DNA of 18,330 nt from Anaerolineales bacterium (GTDB taxonomy: Bacteria; Chloroflexota; Anaerolineae; Anaerolineales; Anaerolineaceae). Numbering within the stretch: position 1 is the stretch's first letter; each line of letters begins with the position of its first letter. Under the pieces are notes generated by a model that was not told where the DNA came from, made no database searches, and saw only the letters and a program-made list of their open reading frames with translations. Position numbers and translations under genes: made by a program. This document shows, piece by piece, positions 6,897-13,905 of this stretch. The DNA lies in assembly GCA_020060485.1 (NCBI GenBank), contig JAGVAB010000114.1, positions 1-18,330 of the forward strand, given 5' to 3'.

Positions 6897-6966
6897 CGGG
6901 CAGGTGGGAATGACAGGGATTTTGTGTTTGGAGATTTGTTCGCCCCTGCATTTTATGCGTATAGAT

Positions 6967-7374
6967 TTACCGGTTCGTGGCTCTTAACTTTTCCAGGCGC
7001 TGCTTGTTCTCGTAGGGCAGAATGAAAAGCCGGCGATCTTCCTGCGGGATGGGATCGGCAAACCTGGCGGCCATTTCTTCATAAACCACCAGGCGGTCTC
7101 CCAGATTCTCGCAGGCATAGTCCTCGCACCCGGCGCAATTATTCAACCCTTTGGCGATGACACAGGGCCGGACCAGGCAGTTCTGGTCGATGGTTTTGGA
7201 ATCCGCACTCAGGCAGCCGTCACACAGGATTTGCTCCGGCGGAATGCGAAAACCAAAATACTTGTACCATCCATCGCTCAGTACTTGCTGGCTGGATGGA
7301 TCTTTTTGCACATTGGGCTGGTAGGCCAGACATAAGTCGCAGCGATAGCCGCATCTTGCCAGAACAGGCTGCAT
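6967..7374 (-). CDS. DUF3795-family cysteine-rich protein
   Basis: This small protein (135 residues from the preferred start) has ten cysteines in a pattern typical of DUF3795 proteins. They are C8-x3-C12-x2-C15, C51-x2-C54, C66 and C71 (in CLVRPC), then C80-x2-C83-x4-C88 (NCAGCEDYAC). The pattern suggests binding of zinc or an iron-sulfur cluster; the function of the family is not known. There is no signal peptide. An ATG at 7380 is only one base after the AAGGAG, whereas the ATG at 7374 has 7-base spacing and is preferred. A TGCTACAAT promoter lies about 50 bases upstream. The gene is followed by holB in the same direction, but each has its own -10 element. Confidence 0.8.
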   Translation of the reverse strand: MQPVLARCGYRCDLCLAYQPNVQKDPSSQQVLSDGWYKYFGFRIPPEQILCDGCLSADSKTIDQNCLVRPCVIAKGLNNCAGCEDYACENLGDRLVVYEEMAARFADPIPQEDRRLFILPYENKQRLEKLRATNR

Positions 7375-7424
7375 GTTCATTCTCCTTTGACCGTGCGGGG
7401 TGAAAGATCATTGCTTCTCTGAGG

Positions 7425-7433
7425 ATTGTAGCA
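7425..7433 (-). promoter_or_regulatory. Extended -10 promoter of the DUF3795 gene
   Basis: TGCTACAAT on the minus strand is identical to the element in front of holB. Transcription would start near 7418, giving a leader of about 45 bases with the AAGGAG site at its end. No clear -35 box is present. Confidence 0.5.
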
Positions 7434-7488
7434 TGGGCGGGATCAAAGTGGGCGAAGAATTGGCATGCCGTTTTTCAGGAAAATGTCC

Positions 7489-7494
7489 TACAAT
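7489..7494 (+). promoter_or_regulatory. Putative -10 box of the CxxC membrane-protein gene
   Basis: TACAAT lies 51 bases before the preferred ATG at 7546, with a strong Shine-Dalgarno in between. A start codon upstream at 7465 would lie before this promoter, which supports the shorter gene. There is no evident -35 box. Confidence 0.4.
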
Positions 7495-7545
7495 ACTGTT
7501 AATGGCAGGGGACGTGCAGGCGATGTGACGGTAAGGAGGAGTGGC

Positions 7546-8139
7546 ATGAGACGAGTGGATCTAAAGCTGCCTTTTCAGCCCCAGGCGGACCCGAAAGCTC
7601 CCTTTGAGACAGTCCTCGTATTGCCCGAACTGCAATGGCCGCAGGAATGCGCCTGCTGCCGCAAAAGTCATCCGTCAGACCACCATGTCTTGCAGCACAA
7701 CGTGCCCATGCTTGAGAACAAGGCGGCGCAGTTGCAGTGGCAGGTGCCTTATTGTGGCAGCTGTCTGGTGCACACCAGAAATGCCTCCCGCCTGCCTCTT
7801 CTGGTGATCCTGACCGGAATTATCCTGTATACAGGAGTTGGCTTTGTGCTCTTTCTCAATGGCCTGGTGGAAGATACTCCCCTGGGGTATTTCCTCGCCT
7901 TTGGCCTGCTGGCCGCGGTCTGTGCAGCCTGTTATTGGCTGTACAAGTTTGCCAGGAAACTGCTTGTTCAGGCAAAAATGAACGCTGTCTGCTCGCATTA
8001 TGGGCATGCGGTTTTGGTGCAGCAGCACATGCCGCTGGACACAAAACAAATTCAGCTTGTGTTCCTGTTTTACAACGATGATTATGCGGCCGAGTTCGCG
8101 GCTTTGAATGCGGGCTATCTGCTGGTGCCCGGGGGGTGA
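7546..8139 (+). CDS. Two-TM membrane protein with CxxC-type cysteines, unknown function
   Basis: The 197-residue protein is not assigned to a family I recognise. Its N-terminal soluble part carries two cysteine clusters, CACC (35-38) and CGSC (70-73), spaced like a zinc ribbon or thiol pair. Two hydrophobic helices follow (about 81-102 and 112-132), and the C-terminal tail of about 65 residues returns to a soluble character. I chose the ATG at 7546 because AAGGAGGA ends 5 bases before it. A longer frame from 7465 has no such site and overlaps the likely promoter. The gene stands alone, divergent from the DUF3795 gene and convergent with the lipoprotein gene. Confidence 0.7.
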   Translation: MRRVDLKLPFQPQADPKAPFETVLVLPELQWPQECACCRKSHPSDHHVLQHNVPMLENKAAQLQWQVPYCGSCLVHTRNASRLPLLVILTGIILYTGVGFVLFLNGLVEDTPLGYFLAFGLLAAVCAACYWLYKFARKLLVQAKMNAVCSHYGHAVLVQQHMPLDTKQIQLVFLFYNDDYAAEFAALNAGYLLVPGG

Positions 8140-8151
8140 GATTGGGAAAGC

Positions 8152-8179
8152 GGAGCAGGAGCTGTACAGCTCCTGCTCC
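8152..8179. terminator. Perfect palindrome between convergent genes
   Basis: GGAGCAGGAGCTG at 8152-8164 and its exact complement at 8167-8179 flank a TA centre, so the RNA would fold into a long hairpin on either strand. It is 12 bases after the plus-strand stop and 36 bases after the minus-strand lipoprotein stop. No real T tract follows in either direction. Confidence 0.55.
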
Positions 8180-8215
8180 ATGGATGTTCAGGAACCTGGT
8201 CAAGGATTTTTCAAA

Positions 8216-8983
8216 TCAAGGCAAGGCGTTGATGACGAAATAGTCAAACTGTGCAGGCTGTGATCCTGCATACCCCTGGCCGGCGACAAGACCAACAAAC
8301 ATGGGTTTCATCTGGCTCTGGTGAGCGCCGATCAATTTCCATTGCTGGCCATCCTGGCTGGTATAGGTGGTATACGTATTTCCTTCACGCCGCAAGCGCA
8401 AATAGACAGTGTCTGTGGCAGGAGCAGAAACCGCAAAATTTTCCGGGGTCATCGATCCGCCAACCACCATATCCATGTAAAAGCCGTCATTTGCGCATTG
8501 GGGAGCATCGCAAAATGCCCGGCCAAACTGAACGAAATTAGCCGCACTTTCATAGATCAGTAAACCGGCAATTTGATAGTCGCTTATCGGCTTGAATTTC
8601 AGGATGGTCTCAAGCTCAAAATTTCCTTCAGGAGCCTGGCGCAAGAACAGATTGTCCAAATTTCCATTGCCGACGGAACCGGCGCGGGTCAGGATTTCCA
8701 GCCAACCTGGATTATTGGTCAGGCTCCATGCCTTGGGGTTTTCACGCACCCATTGCCAGTTTTCGTCAAACGAACCTTCAAAATCATCCCTGAACAGCAG
8801 CGGGTCGGGGGTTGGGCTGGGCTCCGGGGTTGCCGTGGGCGGGAGGGGGGTCGCAGTTGGCGGGGGAACAGGTGTATCCGTGGGAGCAGGTGGGGCAGTT
8901 GGCTCAGGCGCTGGCGCAGCTGGCGTGCTGCAAGCGGAAAGAACAAATACCAATGCAACCATGAGTAGAGCGAGTTTCTTCAT
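8216..8983 (-). CDS. Lipoprotein with Pro/Thr linker and concanavalin-like beta-sandwich domain
   Basis: The 255-residue protein starts with a clear lipoprotein signal, ending in LSAC with acylated Cys18. A low-complexity Pro/Thr/Ala linker follows (about 19-61, with PTAT and PTPDP units), a form common in Chloroflexi surface proteins. The C-terminal domain (about 62-255) opens with LLFRDDFEGSFDENWQWV and has the look of a DUF1349/GH43 C-terminal concanavalin A-like domain, which often binds or accompanies carbohydrates. No catalytic residues can be pointed out. The ATG at 8983 has GGAAAGG 9 bases upstream; an upstream TTG is in frame but less suitable. The gene is monocistronic. Role at the cell surface is inferred. 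Confidence 0.78.
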   Translation of the reverse strand: MKKLALLMVALVFVLSACSTPAAPAPEPTAPPAPTDTPVPPPTATPLPPTATPEPSPTPDPLLFRDDFEGSFDENWQWVRENPKAWSLTNNPGWLEILTRAGSVGNGNLDNLFLRQAPEGNFELETILKFKPISDYQIAGLLIYESAANFVQFGRAFCDAPQCANDGFYMDMVVGGSMTPENFAVSAPATDTVYLRLRREGNTYTTYTSQDGQQWKLIGAHQSQMKPMFVGLVAGQGYAGSQPAQFDYFVINALP

Positions 8984-9001
8984 ATTTTGCAACCTTTCCA
9001 A

Positions 9002-9239
9002 TGTTTAAGTGTGTTGGGGAATAAAAGCCGGCGGGGGAGATTTCTAAACACAAACACCAGGATTGATATGCTTTACATCCCGTATGACCAACTGATTGTG
9101 TTTTAGATTTGGAAATTCCACTAAACCCGCTTGGGTAAGTATAAAACTGGTCCGAGAATTGGTCAATGAAGGCGCGAATCCAGAGGAAAATTACAGCCGA
9201 TATCTGAAAAAGGATTGATGTTTTCGTCGAAACTTCAAT
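9002..9239. other. Upstream region of the lipoprotein gene, no gene supported
   Basis: No promoter of consensus quality is visible for the lipoprotein gene. An imperfect inverted repeat, TCTAAACACAA and TTGTGTTTTAGA, with a spacer near 50 bases, lies in the first part. A short open frame on the plus strand ending at 9218 (KLVRELVNEGANPEENYSRY in its last third) looks protein-like but has no ATG, so it may be a gene remnant. Confidence 0.35.
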
Positions 9240-9247
9240 GGGAGGTT

Positions 9248-9300
9248 AAACAAAAACCTCCCGATAGCCTGGTCTGTGGCTGCCTGCCGCTATCGGGAGG
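9248..9300 (-). terminator. Intrinsic terminator of the 28-residue peptide gene
   Basis: On the minus strand a perfect 12-base stem (9300-9289 with 9268-9257, CCTCCCGATAGC and its complement) closes a 20-base loop and is followed by TTTTTGTTT. This is a textbook intrinsic terminator. It begins about 45 bases after the stop of the small gene. A second hairpin (AACCTCCC at 9255-9262 with GGGAGGTT at 9240-9247) shares sequence with it, so the two cannot form together. Confidence 0.8.
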
Positions 9301-9344
9301 GAGGAATACAATCAGCGTAATCGCTTGTCATATAGTTGCACCTG

Positions 9345-9431
9345 TTACTGTTCGGACCCCAGGCCAGCCAGGCTGAGGGCAAAGAACATCATTCCAACCA
9401 GGGCGATGGTCAGGTATACAATCAATGCCAT
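9345..9431 (-). CDS. 28-residue single-TM membrane peptide
   Basis: A short frame encodes 28 residues. It begins MALIVYLTIALVGMM, continues FFALSLAGLG and ends SEQ, so almost the whole chain is one hydrophobic helix with a polar C-terminal tail. AAGGAGGT, an excellent Shine-Dalgarno, lies 6 bases before the ATG, and an intrinsic terminator follows. Together these make a real translated unit likely despite its size. Such peptides often serve as small subunits or modulators of membrane complexes (CydX, KdpF and CcoQ-like proteins are examples), but this one matches none that I recognise. No neighbouring operon suggests a partner. No consensus promoter was found upstream. Confidence 0.68.
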   Translation of the reverse strand: MALIVYLTIALVGMMFFALSLAGLGSEQ

Positions 9432-9822
9432 AATCTACCTCCTTAACGCAAACTTTGTCAAACAGACCTGTAAAGCAGTTCCAACCTGATGAGCGAGCGG
9501 CGTGCAGGCAAACACCAGGGGCAGGCTTTCTATCTATTAATACGGCAATTGTGTTCGGGGGTCGCGAAGCGATTTAGTCGAGCGACCTCATCGTTAAGTC
9601 GCCCCCATTTGTTTTATGATCTATGTTCATCATCGTATTTTCATTATACAAGATTCCGGTTGGGTTGTACCTGTGAATTCGGTTAACTCAACAAAAATCC
9701 GCCAGGTGGCCTACGCCGCCATCCTACCTGTGGCCAGGTTGATTGCCCGGCCATCAGCACGCCTGTATAAGGCCGGGCTGAAAATACGAGATACTGTTTC
9801 AGAATATTGACGTTTAAAGAAG
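9432..9822. other. Intergenic region with a GC-palindromic block
   Basis: No gene is supported in these roughly 390 bases. The notable part is 9557-9606. It starts with GGGGG and ends with CCCCC, and contains GGTCGC (9560-9565) and its complement GCGACC (9582-9587), plus several GTCG and CGAT steps. It could fold into a branched hairpin or be a dispersed palindromic repeat. Two open frames start with ATG here but lack ribosome-binding sites. Confidence 0.4.
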
Positions 9823-9847
9823 GAAAAAGGTTCCCTCAGAATGAGGG
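9823..9847 (-). terminator. Intrinsic terminator of the diguanylate cyclase gene
   Basis: On the minus strand CCCTCA (9847-9842) pairs with TGAGGG (9838-9833) around a TTC loop, followed by AACCTTTTTCC. It lies about 19 bases after the stop codon. The stem is short but the T run makes termination likely. Confidence 0.6.
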
Positions 9848-9865
9848 TAGTTTATGGGCGGCGTA

Positions 9866-12793
9866 TCAGTCGGTATGCTTCCACAAGTGTACCTGGTTAC
9901 GCCCTGCGCGTTTGGCGGCATACATCGCCCGGTCTGCGCGGTCGATCAACTCATCGATGGTGATCTCTTCCTGCGGTTCATGGATAACCACGCCCAGGCT
10001 GGCCGTGATATGCAGATCCACCTTCTCCGTTTCGATCAGTTTTTCTTCAATAATGGTGCGGATGCGTTCAGCGGCGGCTTTGGCTTCTTCGGTGGATGTT
10101 TCCGGCAGCAGCACGGCAAATTCCTCGCCGCCATAGCGGCCAAGGATGTCCATGGTGCGCATTTGGGTCTGGATGCTCTGCACCAGACTGACCAGCACCT
10201 GATCGCCCACCCGGTGACCATAGCGGTCATTGACCAGCTTGAAATGATCCAGGTCGAGCAGGATGATCGCCAGCGGGCGGTCAAACCGTTTGCTGCGGTC
10301 TTTCTCGCGGGCAACCTGATCGAAGAAAAAGCGGCGATTGTATGAGCCGGTGAGCGGGTCAGTGATCGACAGGCGCTGGGTTTCCTGGAACAGACGCGCA
10401 TTCTCAATGGTCATGGCAACCTGGCTGGCAAAGGCCGCCGCCAGGCGGGCATGTTCTTCATTGAAGTTGCCGGTCTTTTTGCTGTCCACGGCCAGCAGGC
10501 CGATCACCTTGTCCTGGATGGTCAATGGTACCCCCAGCCAGCCGCGGATGCCGCGGTGCGGCGGTTTTGAAAATTCCTCATATTGCAAAGGCGCATCTTC
10601 GATGATGATTGTTTTCTTTGTTTCAACCACAGCCGTATTCGGCGTGGTTACATCATTGGGAAAATGGATGCCCAGCACCGCGTTCAGATCTTTAAACCCG
10701 CGCCCGCCCACGATATGGGTGCCATTTTCATCTTTGAGGAGAATAGCGGCACTGTCATAGGGCACTACGCGTTCCAACTGTTCCAGAATGAGGGCAAAGA
10801 TCTCTTCCTGGGTGAGGGAAAGGTTGACAGTCATCGCTACTTCACGCAGTGTTTCGGCTTCTCTGGCACGTTTTTGGGAGGTTTCAAACAATTGGGCATT
10901 TTCGAGCGCCATCCCTATTTGTCTGGCAAAGATGTTTAGATAGCGTATGTGGTCATCGGTATATTGATTGGGACGCGAGCTGTCCAGACTAAAAAATCCG
11001 AAAATGGTATCATTCACAAAGACTGGCGCACCGATCCAACTCTGGATCATTTCCAGGCCTGCGATCGGGATCCAATTATGATCTTGTTGAACATTTGAAA
11101 TTTGCAAGGCTTGTTTGTTCTCAATCATCCAGCGCAGGTTTTCGACTTCATCAATCTTGAAGGTGACGCTGTTGGCAGAAGCAACAGCCAGCGGGCCATA
11201 TTGGTCATAGCCGCGGCCGCGGGCAGCAATCGCCAGATCACCTTCTACCACAAGGAAATTGGCAGAGTCGAACGGAATGATTGGTGCGATCAAATCCAGC
11301 ATTTTGTTCATGATCTTTTCCGTGTCGAGCGTGCGGGTCAATTCTGTGCCAATGCTGCGCAGGGTTTCAGCAATTTCACGGGCAGTGCGCTCTGCCTGTT
11401 CGGCGCGTATCCGGTCAGTGATGTCTCGACCAACGGACTGGATGGCGACCAGCCTGTCATTTTCCTTGATCGGCAGGTAAGTCCACTGTGTCCAGCGTTT
11501 TTCATGGCCAAGCGAGTATGATAATTCTTCGGTGAGAACCGATTCTTCCCCGGCCACCAGGCGGTTGATGGCATTCTGGATCACAGCCTGGGTTTCCGGC
11601 AGCCGGTCTGGCAGGAACGGCCGCCCGATCAATTCTTCAGCCGGCTTCTCAAAATAACGGCAATAGGCTTCGTTGACAAAGTCCAGAGTGGTGTCAAGCT
11701 GCCAGACGGTGATCAGATCGCTTTGATATTCAACGATCTCCCGGTATTTCAACTCTTTTGATTTGATGGCCATTTCGGCCAGCCAGCGTTTGGTGATGTC
11801 CACAAAAATGATGAACCGGCCTTCGCATTCGCCTGCTATGTTGATGAAATCCTGTACTTTGACCTGGTAATGATGTTCACCCCTGGCAATCTCGCGCATG
11901 GGCGGATCCGGCGTACAGAAAGATGATAGCAAATCCTGTAATTCCGGGATCATATCCGCCGCTGGTTTGCCAAGGATCTTCGGCCAGGAAAATCCAAAGC
12001 GGGTTTGAAAAGCCGGATTAAAATAAACCACATTGCCTTTGTTATTCAGGATCAGAATGCTGTCATCCAGGGTTTGCAGCAGGTCAAATTCCCGGTTTTC
12101 ATGATATCTCGGAGTATGCAGTCGAAAACTGGCAAAATACCACAGAAAGACCGTGCCAGTGATCATCATTGGCAGTAAATAACAAGGCCTTTGTACGGTT
12201 TGGCAGAAAAGAAACTCGAGAAAAGAGGCCAACAAAGGGAAAGAAATGCCGGCCAGGGCCAGGCGTGCCTGCCAGCGGTACATGGGGGAACAGGTGAGGG
12301 CAGTGTGCATCAGCAGGGCGGCGCCTGCCCAGGTCATTAAGGCATTTATGGCGTATAAAGCGGGGAGCAACGGCCCTGGTGTTCCAGGTGATGTGAGCGG
12401 CGGTGTGCCGGTTTGCCAGAGCAGTTGATGGCCTGGATTACTGAGAATGAGTGCAACCTGACTGAAAAGGGGAAATGCCAGCAGGGCGATCTGGAAACGG
12501 GGATTCAGCTTCCAGCGCCCGGAATACTGCAGGGAGAATGCCAGCATCGAGGTGGCAGCCACTGCAGCAGCCAGGTATTGCACCTTGATGGCCCAATGGA
12601 TCACCAGTGGAGATGCGGAGATGATGGTCAGGGCAGCGGCCAGATCCCAGATGACTGCGCCAGCCAGCAAAAATCCAAGGCCAGGCATTCCTTCTCTGCT
12701 TCTGCCTTTAAGAATGAAATACCCCACCACACAATTCATCACAATAGCGGTGAGCAGCGACCACTGGGTTAAAGAAATGACAGTACTTTGCAT
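9866..12793 (-). CDS. Membrane sensor diguanylate cyclase (7TM-PAS-PAS-GAF-GAF-GGDEF)
   Basis: This 975-residue protein should make cyclic di-GMP in response to a signal. The first 225 residues hold seven hydrophobic helices like the histidine-kinase 7TM sensor module. Two PAS-type domains follow (about 236-335, with a NPAFQTRFGF start, and 350-465, ending in VGRDITDRIRAEQ), then two GAF domains (about 488-634 and 656-803) and a C-terminal GGDEF domain (about 808-973). The active-site motif is GGEEF (889-893), a functional form, and RTMD (880-883) five residues earlier is the inhibitory I-site. No EAL or HD-GYP domain is present. The ATG at 12793 is used; a TTG just before it is also in frame, and the Shine-Dalgarno is weak. 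Numbering here counts from that TTG. The ligands of PAS and GAF domains cannot be read from the sequence. Confidence 0.9.
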   Translation of the reverse strand: MQSTVISLTQWSLLTAIVMNCVVGYFILKGRSREGMPGLGFLLAGAVIWDLAAALTIISASPLVIHWAIKVQYLAAAVAATSMLAFSLQYSGRWKLNPRFQIALLAFPLFSQVALILSNPGHQLLWQTGTPPLTSPGTPGPLLPALYAINALMTWAGAALLMHTALTCSPMYRWQARLALAGISFPLLASFLEFLFCQTVQRPCYLLPMMITGTVFLWYFASFRLHTPRYHENREFDLLQTLDDSILILNNKGNVVYFNPAFQTRFGFSWPKILGKPAADMIPELQDLLSSFCTPDPPMREIARGEHHYQVKVQDFINIAGECEGRFIIFVDITKRWLAEMAIKSKELKYREIVEYQSDLITVWQLDTTLDFVNEAYCRYFEKPAEELIGRPFLPDRLPETQAVIQNAINRLVAGEESVLTEELSYSLGHEKRWTQWTYLPIKENDRLVAIQSVGRDITDRIRAEQAERTAREIAETLRSIGTELTRTLDTEKIMNKMLDLIAPIIPFDSANFLVVEGDLAIAARGRGYDQYGPLAVASANSVTFKIDEVENLRWMIENKQALQISNVQQDHNWIPIAGLEMIQSWIGAPVFVNDTIFGFFSLDSSRPNQYTDDHIRYLNIFARQIGMALENAQLFETSQKRAREAETLREVAMTVNLSLTQEEIFALILEQLERVVPYDSAAILLKDENGTHIVGGRGFKDLNAVLGIHFPNDVTTPNTAVVETKKTIIIEDAPLQYEEFSKPPHRGIRGWLGVPLTIQDKVIGLLAVDSKKTGNFNEEHARLAAAFASQVAMTIENARLFQETQRLSITDPLTGSYNRRFFFDQVAREKDRSKRFDRPLAIILLDLDHFKLVNDRYGHRVGDQVLVSLVQSIQTQMRTMDILGRYGGEEFAVLLPETSTEEAKAAAERIRTIIEEKLIETEKVDLHITASLGVVIHEPQEEITIDELIDRADRAMYAAKRAGRNQVHLWKHTD

Positions 12794-12796
12794 CAA

Positions 12797-13097
12797 ATGT
12801 GCCTATTTTCTCCAGCATGCTCCAGGCTGCCTGCTCTGGAACATTGCTCCGTAATGAAAAGCGAGATCATTGGACTGCCCGTATGTAAAGGCTGGATGCT
12901 AAAGTTGCATAAAACCCCAATAATTTGTAATTCGCACGATAATTTTACCTCTTTTTTGTGCGGTTGGAAAACATTACCACTTTAGAGTCTCTGGGATTTG
13001 CCGTGGAAAAGGAGTTTGGTGGGGGTGTCTTTGGGCTTCGCACCAAAGGCACCCCTACCCCTGCAATGCATCACGCTACTTCCCAAAGAACCCCACT
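12797..13097. other. Divergent intergenic region between cyclase and DtxR genes
   Basis: About 300 bases carry no supported gene. The cyclase promoter is not obvious; a TAAAAT in the middle of the region is the best but weak minus-strand candidate. The main structure is the hairpin at 13022-13055, listed separately. Confidence 0.4.
13022..13055. repeat. Inverted repeat in a divergent promoter region
   Basis: GGGGTGTCTTTGG (13022-13034) and CCAAAGGCACCCC (13043-13055) form a 13-pair stem with one G-T pair and an 8-base loop, GCTTCGCA. The flanking genes diverge, so it is not a terminator for either. No T tract follows. It may be a dispersed palindromic repeat. Confidence 0.5.
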
Positions 13098-13126
13098 TTA
13101 ACAATCCGGCCTATGTATGGTACAAT
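13098..13126 (+). promoter_or_regulatory. Sigma-70 promoter of the dtxR-amrS unit
   Basis: TTAACA at 13098-13103 is followed after 17 bases by TACAAT at 13121-13126. Transcription would start near 13133, giving a leader of about 100 bases. The first codon of a longer frame, at 13117, lies inside this promoter and is therefore not the translation start. Confidence 0.65.
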
Positions 13127-13134
13127 CCAATTGT

Positions 13135-13148
13135 TTAGGAATGCCTAA
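13135..13148. promoter_or_regulatory. Probable DtxR-family operator
   Basis: TTAGGAATGCCTAA is an inverted repeat with TTAGG and CCTAA half-sites, the half-site sequence typical of DtxR/IdeR boxes. It starts about two bases after the expected transcription start of the dtxR-like gene. Binding there would block transcription, which implies autoregulation. The partner is inferred. Confidence 0.55.
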
Positions 13149-13233
13149 TGGCCTCAATAGGACTTCCTTATACAAATATGATGGATTTGCGAATCCTTGG
13201 GATTGGCTGTCCTTTGGTACAGGAGTGACCTGG

Positions 13234-13905
13234 ATGCTGACTGAATCAACCGAAATGTATTTGAAAGCCATTTTCCGCCTGACACAGCGTGAACCGTATG
13301 CTTCCACCAGCGGCCTGGCGGCGGCATTGGGGGTCAGCCCGGCCAGTGTCTCCGAAAAGATCAAGGCCCTGGCAGAGCAGGATTATCTGATCCATGAATG
13401 GCGGGAAGGGGTGATGCTGACGCCCAAAGGCAAGAAGGTGGCCTTGAATGTGCTGCGCAAGCACCGCTTGGTGAGCGCTTTTCTGGTGGAAAAAGTTGGT
13501 TACGAACTGGATGAGATCTATGAAGAAGCCTGTCATCTGGAGCATGCTGTTTCGGACCGGCTGATCAATCGCTTTGAAGAGATCCTTGGGTTTCCCCAGA
13601 TTGACCCTTTGGGCAACCCGATCCCTGATCGCGAGGGGCGCATGATCCCGCGTCATTACCGGCTTCTGTCCGAAACGCCAGTTGGCAAGCCGGTGGTGAT
13701 CCAGGCGCTGGACACCGAGGACAGCGAGCGTTTGCGTTATCTGCGCAATCTGGGGCTGGTGCCCGGCCAGGAGGTGTTGATCCAGGATGTGGCGCCATTT
13801 GAGGGCCCCTTAACCGTGGTGGTGGGCAAGAAAAAATTGGCTATCGCTCCTGCTCTTGCGGCGATCGTGGGCGTTACGAACGGCAGCGAGGATGCAAAAA
13901 AATGA
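13234..13905 (+). CDS. DtxR-family metal-dependent transcriptional regulator
   Basis: From the preferred start the protein has 223 residues: a winged helix (1-70), a dimerisation and metal domain (72-140) and a C-terminal FeoA/SH3-like domain (148-215). The N-terminus MLTESTEMYLKAIFRL matches the family. Metal ligands of the primary DtxR site are present as Met8 and the Cys100-Glu103-His104 set (EEACHLEH), which favours iron-type DtxR over manganese-type MntR. His77 of the ancillary site is kept, but the Glu and second His are replaced (Ser81, Tyr96). The GNPIP motif is at 127-131. The ATG at 13234 has AGGAG 8 bases upstream, so a 39-codon upstream extension is rejected. The gene overlaps amrS by four bases. 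Confidence 0.88.
   Translation: MLTESTEMYLKAIFRLTQREPYASTSGLAAALGVSPASVSEKIKALAEQDYLIHEWREGVMLTPKGKKVALNVLRKHRLVSAFLVEKVGYELDEIYEEACHLEHAVSDRLINRFEEILGFPQIDPLGNPIPDREGRMIPRHYRLLSETPVGKPVVIQALDTEDSERLRYLRNLGLVPGQEVLIQDVAPFEGPLTVVVGKKKLAIAPALAAIVGVTNGSEDAKK

Noticed and set aside
7465..7545. N-terminal extension of the CxxC membrane protein starting at 7465
   Set aside because: It overlaps a likely -10 box and has no ribosome-binding site, while AAGGAGGA stands 5 bases before the ATG at 7546.
9100..9218. Protein-like open frame ending in KLVRELVNEGANPEENYSRY and a short tail
   Set aside because: No ATG, no ribosome-binding site and an upstream in-frame stop; at best a gene remnant, and no parent family recognised.
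9489..9810. Two open frames of about 65 codons in the intergenic region
   Set aside because: No Shine-Dalgarno, unusual composition, and one covers the GC-palindromic block.
13117..13233. 39-codon N-terminal extension of the DtxR-type regulator
   Set aside because: The upstream ATG lies across the promoter; family members begin at the MLTESTEMYL position, which has its own AGGAG.
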